Shown here one piece after another: positions 17,401 through 24,415 of a stretch of 64,000 nucleotides of DNA. The notes under the pieces were generated by a model. It ran no database searches. It saw only the letters and a list, made by a program, of their open reading frames with translations, and had not been told where the DNA came from. The translations under genes were made by a program, and so were the position numbers. This stretch comes from Agromyces bauzanensis (GTDB lineage: Bacteria; Actinomycetota; Actinomycetes; Actinomycetales; Microbacteriaceae): NCBI RefSeq assembly GCF_014645655.1, contig NZ_BMMD01000013.1, positions 53,118 to 117,117 on the forward strand, given 5' to 3'. Each line of letters starts with the position of its first letter. Position 1 is the stretch's first letter.

Positions 17401-17590
17401 AGTCGTGCTTGCGGGCGAGCCGGAAGGTCCTCCACGAGAGTGCGACGAACCGCACGAACTGGATGATCGGATGGCTTCGCCGATGGCGCTCGCGCTCGCT
17501 GGGAAGCGGCGCCGCCTGGATGCGCTCGTCGATGATGGCCATGGTCTCTCCTCCGGCGACGCCGACGCCGAGGATGACGATGCGAGCCAT
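17399..17590 (-). CDS. Small protein, possibly the fused ends of a lost FAD oxidoreductase gene
   Basis: 63 residues. The first 13 (MARIVILGVGVAG) look exactly like the start of a Rossmann FAD/NAD-binding protein such as sulfide:quinone oxidoreductase (GxGxxG), but the fold stops there. The rest (HPIIQFVRFVALSWRTFRLA and a basic end) resembles an amphipathic tail. Since other genes nearby keep both ends and lose the middle, this may be an in-frame deletion remnant. It may instead be a real small protein: it starts two bases after the stop of the methyltransferase gene and would be cotranscribed. Confidence 0.4.
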   Translation of the reverse strand: MARIVILGVGVAGGETMAIIDERIQAAPLPSERERHRRSHPIIQFVRFVALSWRTFRLARKHD

Positions 17591-17592
17591 GA

Positions 17593-18264
17593 TCAGCGCG
17601 CCTCCTTCGGCGTGGGGGTTCGGACACCCGGAACCTGGCGGATCGCAACGAGTACCGTGTCGATCGCCTCGGTGGCGTGATCGGCCGGATGCTCCGGATC
17701 AGCGACGGTGTCACGTCGGAAGCGCTCCGCCGCGACGACGTGAAGGCCCTCGACCGCCCCGCCGAGCAACTCCGGGGTGTGCAGTACCGCGGGATTCCTC
17801 GGGCCGGGAGCGCCTGCGGCGAGGTTCTCGACGTCGTGGCTGATCACGAGGAGCGTGCCGCCGGGCGCGAGCCACGCCGAGGCTCGAGCCAGCACCGACC
17901 GCATCGTCGGTGCCGGCAGCTGGAGGTAGGTGATGGTGATGAGGTCGTACTCGCCGTCGGGACGCCAGGCCGCGACATCCGCGTGCACCCATTCGACGCC
18001 CTCCGGCGCGTGCGAACGCGCGAGCTCGAGGGCCTCGGCGGAGAAGTCGACGGCCGTCACCGACCAGCCGCGGCGCGACAGCCAGGCGGCGTTGCGCCCG
18101 TCGCCGCACGCGAGGTCGAGTGCGCGACCCGGGGTGAGTGCGTCGGCGACGCGGCGAAGTTCCCCGTGGGGCTCGGCCGCCCACTCGCGTCGACCCGCCT
18201 CGGCGGCGTTCCGGTAGCGCGAATCCCATGCGGCGGCATCCGTGATCGGAGTCGTGGGCACCAT
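17593..18264 (-). CDS. Class I SAM-dependent methyltransferase (TehB/thiol methyltransferase-like)
   Basis: 223 residues with methyltransferase motifs: WDSRYRNAAEAGRREWA at the N terminus, ALDLACGDGRNAAWLSRRGW (motif I, about 47-66), VTAVDFSAEALELAR and LAPGGTLLVISHD. The arrangement is typical of TehB-like enzymes and thiol or metalloid methyltransferases. It is divergent from the thioredoxin gene; the shared 95-base gap carries the ATACCCC palindrome, so both may respond to the same sulfur or metal signal. ATG 18264 is supported by CAGGAGCGCCG. The true substrate is not readable. Confidence 0.85.
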   Translation of the reverse strand: MVPTTPITDAAAWDSRYRNAAEAGRREWAAEPHGELRRVADALTPGRALDLACGDGRNAAWLSRRGWSVTAVDFSAEALELARSHAPEGVEWVHADVAAWRPDGEYDLITITYLQLPAPTMRSVLARASAWLAPGGTLLVISHDVENLAAGAPGPRNPAVLHTPELLGGAVEGLHVVAAERFRRDTVADPEHPADHATEAIDTVLVAIRQVPGVRTPTPKEAR

Positions 18265-18286
18265 CGGCGCTCCTGTCTGGGAATAG

Positions 18287-18301
18287 ATACCCCTAGGGTA
18301 T
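18287..18301. promoter_or_regulatory. CsoR/CstR-type operator upstream of thioredoxin
   Basis: ATACCCCTAGGGTAT, the same palindrome class as at 15158, four bases upstream of a TATACT -10 box (18306-18311) that reads toward the thioredoxin gene. Binding there would block RNA polymerase. It could also act on the divergent methyltransferase. Confidence 0.65.
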
Positions 18302-18358
18302 TGTCTATACTACTACGCGGGTCGAACGCCGACCCACCGAACCACCAAGAGGAATCCA

Positions 18359-18733
18359 ATGGCTACCACCAACCTGACGGTCGAGTCCTTCGGCAAGACG
18401 ATCGCGGGGAACGACATCGTCTTCGTGGACTTCTGGGCCGCATGGTGCGGTCCGTGTCGCATGTTCGCGCCCGTCTTCGAGGCCGCCTCCCAGAAGTACC
18501 CCGACATCGTCTTCGGCAAGGTCGACACCGAGGTCGAGCAGCAGCTCGCCGCGGCCGCGAACATCACCTCCATCCCGACGCTCATGGCCTTCCGCGACCA
18601 GATCCTCGTCTTCTCGCAGCCCGGCGCGCTCGGCGGGGCGCAGTTCGAGCAGCTCATCACCGCGGTGAAGGGCCTCGACATGGACGAGGTGCGCGAGAGC
18701 CTCGACGCCCAGGACGCCGCCGCAACCGCGTAG
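18359..18733 (+). CDS. trxA: Thioredoxin
   Basis: 124 residues with the classic active site DFWAAWCGPCRMFAPVFE (CGPC at about 30-33) and the cis-Pro loop ITSIPTLMAFRD (about 74-85). Cytoplasmic dithiol reductant; in persulfide-responsive regulons it strips sulfane sulfur from proteins. The C terminus is slightly long, ending in SLDAQDAAATA. ATG with AAGAGGAATCC upstream. Promoter carries the ATACCCC palindrome, so this copy is probably the stress-induced thioredoxin and not the housekeeping one. Confidence 0.92.
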   Translation: MATTNLTVESFGKTIAGNDIVFVDFWAAWCGPCRMFAPVFEAASQKYPDIVFGKVDTEVEQQLAAAANITSIPTLMAFRDQILVFSQPGALGGAQFEQLITAVKGLDMDEVRESLDAQDAAATA

Positions 18734-18737
18734 CACC

Positions 18738-18757
18738 CCGCCGCCGCGCGGCGGCGG
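18738..18757. terminator. GC palindrome after thioredoxin
   Basis: CCGCCGCCGCGCGGCGGCGG, a perfect 20-base palindrome five bases after the stop. Probable rho-independent-type hairpin, but no T run follows. Confidence 0.4.
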
Positions 18758-18841
18758 CAGCACTACGCTGCCGGAGCGCAGCCGCCCTCCCGCCTGCGCG
18801 GCGGCTCCTCGATCCGCGATGATGGAGCGCGAGGAGTCGAA

Positions 18842-20575
18842 ATGGCCGCGAAGGGGATGGGGCGGTGGCTGCCACCCGGCGTCGACACGGCGCTGCACTA
18901 CCGTCGTGAGTGGCTCTGGCCCGACCTGCGCGCCGGAGTCGTCGTCACGGCGCTGCTCATCCCCGCCGGCATGGGGTACGCGCAGGTCGCCGGCCTGCCG
19001 CCCGAGACCGGCCTCTACGCCACCATCGTGCCGTTGCTGGCGTACGCCGTGTTCGGTCCGAGCCGTATCCTCGTGCTCGGCCCGGACTCGGCACTCGCGC
19101 CGATCATCGCGGCGGCGGTCCTCCCGCTCGCGCTCGGCGATGACGATCGCGTCGTCGCGCTCGCCGGACTCCTCGCGATCATGGTGGGCGCCATCCTCCT
19201 GCTCGGCGGAATCCTGCGCCTGGGGTTCGTGACCGACCTCATCTCGAAGCCGATCCGGGTGGGCTACCTCAACGCCGTCGCGGTGCTCGTGATCATCTCG
19301 CAGGTGCCGAAGCTCCTGGGGTTCTCGATCGAGTCCGCCTCGCCGATCGGCGACGTCGTGTCGATCGTCGAGGGGATCGCGTCGGGCGGCGTGCAGCCGA
19401 ACGCCCTCGCGTTCGGGCTCGGGTCGCTCGCCGTGATCCTGGTGCTCACCTGGCTGAGGTCGCCGGTGCCCGGGGTGCTCGTCGCCGTCGTGGGGGCGAG
19501 CGCGCTCACGGCGATCCTCGGCCCCTCCGGCGTGCTGCCCGTGGTCGGCGCCCTGCCGCAGGGGCTTCCGGCACCGGCGCTCGGCGGTCTCGAGTGGGCG
19601 GATGTCGCGGCGCTCGCCCTGCCCGCGGCCGGCATCGCCCTCGTCGCCTTCACCGACACCGCCGTGCTCTCGCGCACGTTCGCGGCACGACGCGGCGAGA
19701 CCGTGAGCGGCAGCGCCGAGATGGCGGCGATCGGCGTGGCGAACGTCGCGGGCGGCCTGTTCGGCGGGTTCCCCATCTCGGCGTCGTCGTCGCGCACACC
19801 CGTGGCCGAGCAGGCCGGCTCCCGCTCGCAGCTGACCGGGGTCGTCGGGGCGCTGCTCATCATCGCGTTCATGCTGCTGGTGCCGGGCCTCACCGAGTTC
19901 CTGCCCGCTGCGACCCTCGCGGCCGTGGTGATCGCCGCCGCCTCGCGGCTCATCGATGTGCGCGGCGTCGCCCGGCTCGTACGCATGGACAGGGCCGACG
20001 CCCTGCTGTCGGCGTCGGCGTTCCTCGGCGTGCTGGTGTTCGGCGTGCTCGAGGGGATCGCCGTGACCATCGCGCTGTCGCTGCTCGCCTTCGTGAACCA
20101 GTCGTGGCGGCCCTACCGCGCCGAGCTCGGTCGGGTGACCGGTCTACGCGGTTACCATGACCTCTCCCGGTATCCCGAAGGCGAACGCATCCCCGGCGTC
20201 CTGATCCTGCGGTTCGACGCTCCGCTGTTCTTCGCCAACGGCGGCATCTTCGAGGACTTCGTGCGCTCGAGGGTCCGCGCAGCCGGCCCCGGCATCCACA
20301 CCGTGGTCCTCGCCGCGGAGCCGATCACCGACATCGACACCACCGCCATCGATGAACTCGTGGAACTCGACGACTACCTGCGCTCGCACGACATCACGCT
20401 CGTGCTCGCCGAGATGAAGGACCCCGTGGTCGACCTGCTCCGGGCATACGGGCTGTCGGACCGGTTCCCGCCCGAGCGGATCGCCCCCACCGTCGGTGCT
20501 GCGGTCGACGAGGTCACGGGAACGCTCCGCGGCGATCTGGGCGGCACCGAGTGGGACCCCGACGCGAAGGGGTAG
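18842..20575 (+). CDS. SulP family inorganic anion transporter with STAS domain
   Basis: 577 residues: a 10-14 helix SulP/SLC26 membrane core starting with GVVVTALLIPAGMGYAQVAG (about 31-50), including PPETGLYATIVPLLAYAVFG and the GGFPISASSSRTPVAEQAGS segment, and a C-terminal cytoplasmic STAS domain (VLILRFDAPLFFANGGIFED; ITDIDTTAIDELVEL). Likely imports sulfate or bicarbonate by symport. Its place beside thioredoxin, rhodanese and CoA-disulfide-reductase genes favours a sulfur oxyanion, which is inference. ATG has GAGGAGTCGAA upstream. Confidence 0.92.
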   Translation: MAAKGMGRWLPPGVDTALHYRREWLWPDLRAGVVVTALLIPAGMGYAQVAGLPPETGLYATIVPLLAYAVFGPSRILVLGPDSALAPIIAAAVLPLALGDDDRVVALAGLLAIMVGAILLLGGILRLGFVTDLISKPIRVGYLNAVAVLVIISQVPKLLGFSIESASPIGDVVSIVEGIASGGVQPNALAFGLGSLAVILVLTWLRSPVPGVLVAVVGASALTAILGPSGVLPVVGALPQGLPAPALGGLEWADVAALALPAAGIALVAFTDTAVLSRTFAARRGETVSGSAEMAAIGVANVAGGLFGGFPISASSSRTPVAEQAGSRSQLTGVVGALLIIAFMLLVPGLTEFLPAATLAAVVIAAASRLIDVRGVARLVRMDRADALLSASAFLGVLVFGVLEGIAVTIALSLLAFVNQSWRPYRAELGRVTGLRGYHDLSRYPEGERIPGVLILRFDAPLFFANGGIFEDFVRSRVRAAGPGIHTVVLAAEPITDIDTTAIDELVELDDYLRSHDITLVLAEMKDPVVDLLRAYGLSDRFPPERIAPTVGAAVDEVTGTLRGDLGGTEWDPDAKG

Positions 20576-20641
20576 CAGGGGGCCGAAGGTCCCGGCCACG
20601 TGCCATCAGCGGCCGTAACTTTGCCGTCGGGAGGTGCCGAC

Positions 20642-20833
20642 ATGGCCGACAGGAACTCGAATGCGGGATGCTTCGCGGGCGGCGGGGCGATCTATGGCCT
20701 CGGCATCATCGGTGCCTGGGTGTTCTTCTTCCAGCGGGCGGACGCCTTCTGGGAATTCATCTGGGCGTTCTTCCAGGGCATGTTCTGGCCGGCGTTCATG
20801 GTCTACGAGGTGTTCCGGACGCTCGCCGGCTGA
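20642..20833 (+). CDS. Small two-helix membrane protein
   Basis: 63 residues from ATG 20642, which has GGGAGGTGCCG ahead of it; a longer in-frame start at 20600 lacks this. Two hydrophobic stretches, GGAIYGLGIIGAWVFFFQ and FIWAFFQGMFWPAFMVYEVF, with a very aromatic composition. This resembles small conserved actinobacterial inner-membrane proteins of unknown function. It lies between SulP and the wrecked copper oxidase. Confidence 0.7.
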   Translation: MADRNSNAGCFAGGGAIYGLGIIGAWVFFFQRADAFWEFIWAFFQGMFWPAFMVYEVFRTLAG

Positions 20834-20843
20834 CGGGTGATCC

Positions 20844-21676
20844 GTGGAACCCCTCACTCGTCGGAACGCCATCATCCTGGGCGGCGTGAGCGCGGCAGCC
20901 CTCATCGGAGGCGGCGCGCTCCTGTGGAGCGAGGCGCAGCGGGCGGAGCCGGAGCCGTCGGTGACGCCCGCCCCGGAGCCGGCGGCGTCGCCCACCGGAA
21001 CGCCGCCCCCCTGAGGACGCCGACACCGGCACGCTCGCCGAGCCCGAGGTGCTCGAGAGTTCCGGTGGACGCCTCGACCTGACCCTCACCGCGGCCCTGA
21101 CCGACGTCGCGGTCGCCGGCCGGCAGGTGCGAGCGCTGACCTTCAATGGAACGCTCCCCGGCCCCACCCTCCGGATCCGCCCGAGCGACCGGATCGCGCT
21201 CGCGTTCCGCAGCGAACTGAATGCGCCGACGAACCTGCACACGCACGGTCTCGTCGTCTCGCCCGAGGGCAACAGCGACAACGTGTTCGTCTTGATCGAA
21301 CCCGGCGCAGGGTTCGACTACGCGTACGAGCTCGGCGACGACCATCCGCCCGGGGTGTTCTGGTACCACCCGCACCACCACGGCAATTCCGCCGAGCAGC
21401 TCTTCGACGCGACGCTGCTCGCGAGCCCGGGGGAACGGGAATGATGGCGCATCATCAACGCCTGCAGCTCGCGCTACCTGCGGCTGCGCCTCGACGGTCA
21501 GCGTCGCCGGGCAGCCCGTCGACCACGTCGACTGGCGCGACGTGGTGCCGGTCCCGGCCCGGAGCCGCACGGTCGTGCGCATCGCGTTCGAGGGGCTCAC
21601 CGGCAAGACGGTCTACCACTGCCACATCCTCGACCACGAGGACAACGGCATGATGGGGACGATCCGCACGGCCTGA
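20844..21676 (+). pseudogene. Multicopper oxidase gene with frameshift, nonsense codon and internal deletions
   Basis: Three frames are needed to read one protein. From GTG 20844: LTRRNAIILGGVSAAALIGG (anchor or Tat-like N terminus), ending at a TGA after a C-run near 21008. Next frame: FNGTLPGPTLRI, NLHTHGLVVSPEGN and VFWYHPHHHGNSAEQL, the type 2/3 copper motifs of domain 1. It then jumps to SPGERE, TGA, WRIINACSSRYLRLRLDGQ, which normally lies well downstream, and after another frame change to TVYHCHILDHEDNGMMG, the type 1 copper site at the C terminus. Roughly half of a normal multicopper oxidase is missing. A former copper-detoxifying enzyme, now dead unless these are assembly errors. Confidence 0.8.
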
Positions 21677-21690
21677 CCGTGCTTCCTCGC

Positions 21691-21727
21691 ATACCCTGAG
21701 GGTATTTTGACAATACCCCCGGGGTAT
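21691..21727 (+). promoter_or_regulatory. Double CsoR/CstR-type operator with overlapping promoter
   Basis: Two palindromes, ATACCCTGAGGGTAT (21691-21705) and ATACCCCCGGGGTAT (21713-21727), flank a consensus TTGACA -35 box (21707-21712). A TACGAT -10 box follows at 21731-21736, which would place the transcription start at or next to the ATG at 21743, giving a leaderless message. Confidence 0.7.
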
Positions 21728-21742
21728 CCGTACGATGGTCGC

Positions 21743-21969
21743 ATGACCCAGCAGCGCTACCTCATCATCGGCGGAGTCGCCGGTGGGATGTCCGCCGCCA
21801 CTCGCTTGCGCCGGCTCGACGAGGCCACTGCGAGGTCGGCCGGCGCGGTCACACCGCAGCGCGGCTGCTCGCCCAGCTCGGTCGTGACGCCGTCAACCTC
21901 GACGGCGGCCACCGGACCTGGAACGCCGGCATCCAGGCGTGTTCCGCGGTCCCCGAACTCATCGCCTGA
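21743..21969 (+). pseudogene. CoA-disulfide reductase/rhodanese fusion gene with the middle deleted
   Basis: From ATG 21743 the frame reads MTQQRYLIIGGVAGGMSAAT and RLRRLDE, the FAD-binding start of NAD(FAD)-dependent pyridine nucleotide-disulfide oxidoreductases. Directly after this, in another frame, comes CEVGRRGHTAARLLAQLGRD and AVNLDGGHRTWNAG with stop at 21967, the C-terminal rhodanese domain that such CoA-disulfide reductases often carry. About 450 residues of the normal protein are absent. The promoter is intact and well formed, so loss may be recent. Originally a persulfide/CoA-disulfide reductase of the same regulon as the rhodanese and thioredoxin genes. Confidence 0.75.
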
Positions 21970-22017
21970 TCGTACCCACCACCACACCCAACCCAACACA
22001 CCTGAGGAGAACCAACC

Positions 22018-22143
22018 ATGTGCAGCCCCGTCTCGTGCACCTGCGGAAAGACCACCTGGGCCGGTTGCGGCCAGCACGTCGACTCCGTGAAGCAGTACGT
22101 CCCCGCCGACGAGTGGTGCGACGGCAACCACGACGAGCGCTGA
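22018..22143 (+). CDS. Cys-rich mini-protein A (41 residues)
   Basis: Begins MCSPVSCTCGKTTWAGCGQH and ends DEWCDGNHDER. Six Cys and two His in 41 residues, in a CxxxxCxC...C pattern suited to zinc, copper or iron-sulfur binding. It shares CGKTTWAGCGQHVD exactly with the next gene, and both have the same leader (GAGGAGAACCAACC before ATG), so they are tandem paralogues. They follow the palindrome-controlled reductase gene and are probably cotranscribed with it. Too short for usual gene callers; function unknown. Confidence 0.75.
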   Translation: MCSPVSCTCGKTTWAGCGQHVDSVKQYVPADEWCDGNHDER

Positions 22144-22199
22144 GCGTCGTCGACATCCTGACCCCCCGACCCTGAACCCAGACCCGAGGAGAACCAACC

Positions 22200-22355
22200 A
22201 TGTGCAGTGCCGTCACCTGTCGGAAGTGCGGAAAGACGACGTGGGCCGGCTGCGGCCAGCACGTCGACCAGGTCATGCGCGGAGTCCCGCGCAGCCAGCG
22301 TTGCGAAGGGCACGCGAAGGAGCCGGGCTTCTTCTCGCGCCTGTTCTCCCGGTGA
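22200..22355 (+). CDS. Cys-rich mini-protein B (51 residues)
   Basis: Begins MCSAVTCRKCGKTTWAGCGQ; Cys positions C2, C7, C10, C17 match a compact zinc-ribbon-like or metal-thiolate site, with one more Cys at RCEGH. The basic, aromatic tail GFFSRLFSR may contact membrane or nucleic acid. Paralogue of the preceding 41-residue protein, with the same Shine-Dalgarno context. Of the pair, this one has the regular CxxC. Function unknown; context suggests metal or sulfur homeostasis. Confidence 0.78.
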   Translation: MCSAVTCRKCGKTTWAGCGQHVDQVMRGVPRSQRCEGHAKEPGFFSRLFSR

Positions 22356-22366
22356 GGTGAGGACGC

Positions 22367-22957
22367 ATGACGAGGCCGGCGAAGTCCGACGCTGACGTTC
22401 CCATCCCCGTCCCCGTCCCCGTCCCCGTCATCGGCGAGTTCGTCGACGGCATCGACATCCCGGTCGTGAACGAACGTGCCGTACGTGCGTCGGCAGGGCT
22501 GCTCTTCCTCTTCGGGATCGTCGCCGTCATGACGGCGGCGCTGACCGGCGAGTCGCAGCTCCTCCGGGCGTTCGGCATGACGTTCCTGCTCGACATGTCG
22601 ATGCGGCTGTTCGTCGGCACCCGGTACACGCCGAGCCTGGTCATCGGGTCGCTCATCGTGCGACGCCAGCGCCCCGAATGGGTCGGCGCGCAGCAGAAGA
22701 AGCTCGCATGGATCATCGGCCTCGTGCTGGGATTCGTCTCCTGCACCGCCATGGGCTTCCTCGGCGTCAGCACCGAGATCCAGCTCGCGCTCTGCAGCAT
22801 CTGCCTGGGCCTGCTCTTCATCGAGAGCGCGTTCGGCATCTGCGTCGGCTGCGAGTTGCAGCGCCTGTTCAGCAGGGAGAAGCCGCAGTTCTGCGCGGGC
22901 GATGCCTGCACCTACGTGCCGCCCAAGCGCGGCGAGCGCCATTCGGTGCTGCAATGA
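22367..22957 (+). CDS. DUF4395 membrane protein
   Basis: 196 residues. A low-complexity N terminus (PIPVPVPVPVIGEF, from a repeated CCCCGT hexamer) precedes IPVVNERAVRASAGLLFL, then three to four transmembrane helices with RRQRPEWVGAQQKKLAWIIG and ESAFGICVGCELQRLF, the DUF4395 signature with its CVGC motif (about 160-163). A CAGDACTYVP segment adds two more Cys. DUF4395 proteins usually sit beside thioredoxins and sulfurtransferases and are suspected to move sulfur or thiols across the membrane. ATG preceded by GGTGAGGTGAGGACGC, 11 bases after the mini-protein gene. Confidence 0.88.
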   Translation: MTRPAKSDADVPIPVPVPVPVIGEFVDGIDIPVVNERAVRASAGLLFLFGIVAVMTAALTGESQLLRAFGMTFLLDMSMRLFVGTRYTPSLVIGSLIVRRQRPEWVGAQQKKLAWIIGLVLGFVSCTAMGFLGVSTEIQLALCSICLGLLFIESAFGICVGCELQRLFSREKPQFCAGDACTYVPPKRGERHSVLQ

Positions 22958-22996
22958 CCGGCGACTTCCGCCGGTGAGGACGAGGAAGGCACGGCC

Positions 22997-23614
22997 ATGA
23001 AGAAGCAGACCATCATCACGACGAGCATCGTCGCGGGCGCCGTGGTGCTCGCGGGCGTCGGTGTCGCCAGCACCCTCGCGAACGCCCCGAGCGAGGTTCC
23101 GGATGCCGCGCCCGCGGCAGTCGCGACGACGCCCGCCGAGGCGCCCCCGACCGCGGACACGCTCGAAACCCCCGAGCCCGAGGCCGCGCCGGCGTACGAC
23201 ACCACGACGGCGCTGCTCTTCCTCATCGAGGAGGAGAAGCTGGCCCACGACGTGTACGTCACGCTCGGCGAGCTGTGGGACTCCAACACCTTCACGAACA
23301 TCGTTGAGAGCGAGGCCACCCACCAGGAGCTCGTCGCGCCCCTCCTCGCGGACCGCGCCATCACCGATCCGCGCTCGACGGAGGTCGGCGTCTTCACCGA
23401 CCCCGACCTCCAAGCCCTCTACGACGAGCTGATCGCGCGCGGCTCGACGAGTCTCGCCGAGGCGATCCAGGTCGGCATCCTCATCGAGGAGAAGGACATC
23501 ACCGACCTCAGCGTCGCCATCGCCGCCGAGGACGAGGCCGACGTGGTGAGCGTGCTCGAGCGGCTGCTCGCCGGATCCGAGAACCACCTGGAGGCGTTCG
23601 AGCGACGGGCGTGA
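22997..23614 (+). CDS. Exported DUF2202 ferritin-like protein
   Basis: 205 residues: signal or anchor helix (IITTSIVAGAVVLAGVGVAS), an Ala/Pro/Glu-rich linker to about 68, then DUF2202 with LLFLIEEEKLAHDVYVTLGE (about 73-92), ESEATHQELVAPLL and AGSENHLEAFERRA. The EExxxH-type residues on four helices fit a ferritin-like di-metal site. Family members are exported and their substrate is unknown; the neighbourhood suggests redox or metal stress. Its stop overlaps the start of the next gene (GTGA). Confidence 0.88.
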   Translation: MKKQTIITTSIVAGAVVLAGVGVASTLANAPSEVPDAAPAAVATTPAEAPPTADTLETPEPEAAPAYDTTTALLFLIEEEKLAHDVYVTLGELWDSNTFTNIVESEATHQELVAPLLADRAITDPRSTEVGVFTDPDLQALYDELIARGSTSLAEAIQVGILIEEKDITDLSVAIAAEDEADVVSVLERLLAGSENHLEAFERRA

Positions 23615-23838
23615 GCGCGGACGCGGTGCCGTACCCGGTCACGGACGAAGTCATCGCCGCCCAGTGGCCGGGCGATTACCTCTGGGTGTACCCGGCGATG
23701 GTGCTCATGCTGCTCTTCGTCGCGATCGGCATCGTGTGGCTGACCGTGATCGCCGCCGGCGTGCTGTTGGCGCTCGCCTTCCGGCGCGCCGACCGCAGCC
23801 GACTCCCAGCCCGCACCGAGACTCCTGACGCATCCTGA
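23611..23838 (+). CDS. Small membrane protein, perhaps internally deleted
   Basis: 75 residues: polar start PYPVTDEVIAAQWPGDYLWV, then a continuous hydrophobic stretch of about 35 residues (PAMVLMLLFVAIGIVWLTVI and onward) and a basic tail. One 35-residue helix is too long for a single span, and the N-terminal half looks like the beginning of a larger multi-helix protein; a join of two helices by deletion is possible. GTG overlaps the DUF2202 stop by four bases, so it is translated with it. Confidence 0.55.
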   Translation: MSADAVPYPVTDEVIAAQWPGDYLWVYPAMVLMLLFVAIGIVWLTVIAAGVLLALAFRRADRSRLPARTETPDAS

Positions 23839-23842
23839 TTCC

Positions 23843-24328
23843 ATGGGCCTGCCGATGCGGATGCCCACGGCCATCGCGTGGGTCGTGGTGGCGCTCATGG
23901 TCGCCTGGGCGCCTCTCTTCCATGTCATCTGCATCGCCCCCGCCGAGTCCGCCTCGGCGACGCACGTGATGGCCGACGGCACGGTGATGACGGCGGCGGT
24001 GTCGACGGATGACGCCGATCACGGCGGTCACGGCGGTCACGCCGCAGGGGTCGTCGACCAGATCGCGACCGTCGCGGCCGCGCAGGACGCGCCCACGAGC
24101 GCGGGGCCTGCCACCGCGCTGCTCGATGCGGCCGGGGTCATCGGCGTGGTCGTGGTCTTCGCGGGCATGGCCGCGCTGACGATCGCCGTGTTCGTCCGCC
24201 GGTGCCGGGTATTGCCGTCACGGGGCGATCCGCCCAGACGGCGGTCGACCGCGCCACCGCGGCGCAGCATCCGTGACCGTCTCTTGACCGACGTCGACCT
24301 GCATCGCCTGGGAATCCTGCGGACGTGA
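23843..24328 (+). CDS. Hypothetical membrane protein with His-rich loop
   Basis: 161 residues with an N-terminal hydrophobic segment (IAWVVVALMVAWAPLFHVIC), an exported loop containing DDADHGGHGGHAAG, a second helix (GVIGVVVVFAGMAALTIAVF) and a basic tail. The His/Asp loop could bind copper or another divalent metal, which fits DUF305 and copper-oxidase neighbours. No family recognised. ATG 23843 has no strong ribosome binding site; ATG 23858 is an alternative. Confidence 0.6.
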   Translation: MGLPMRMPTAIAWVVVALMVAWAPLFHVICIAPAESASATHVMADGTVMTAAVSTDDADHGGHGGHAAGVVDQIATVAAAQDAPTSAGPATALLDAAGVIGVVVVFAGMAALTIAVFVRRCRVLPSRGDPPRRRSTAPPRRSIRDRLLTDVDLHRLGILRT

Positions 24329-24415
24329 TGCGCGCCCGGCGGGCGGGCGATGCCATGCGCCCGTTCGCAGACGTGCCACCGAGAGATTCTTCGAACGACG
24401 TAAGGAAGCACCACC

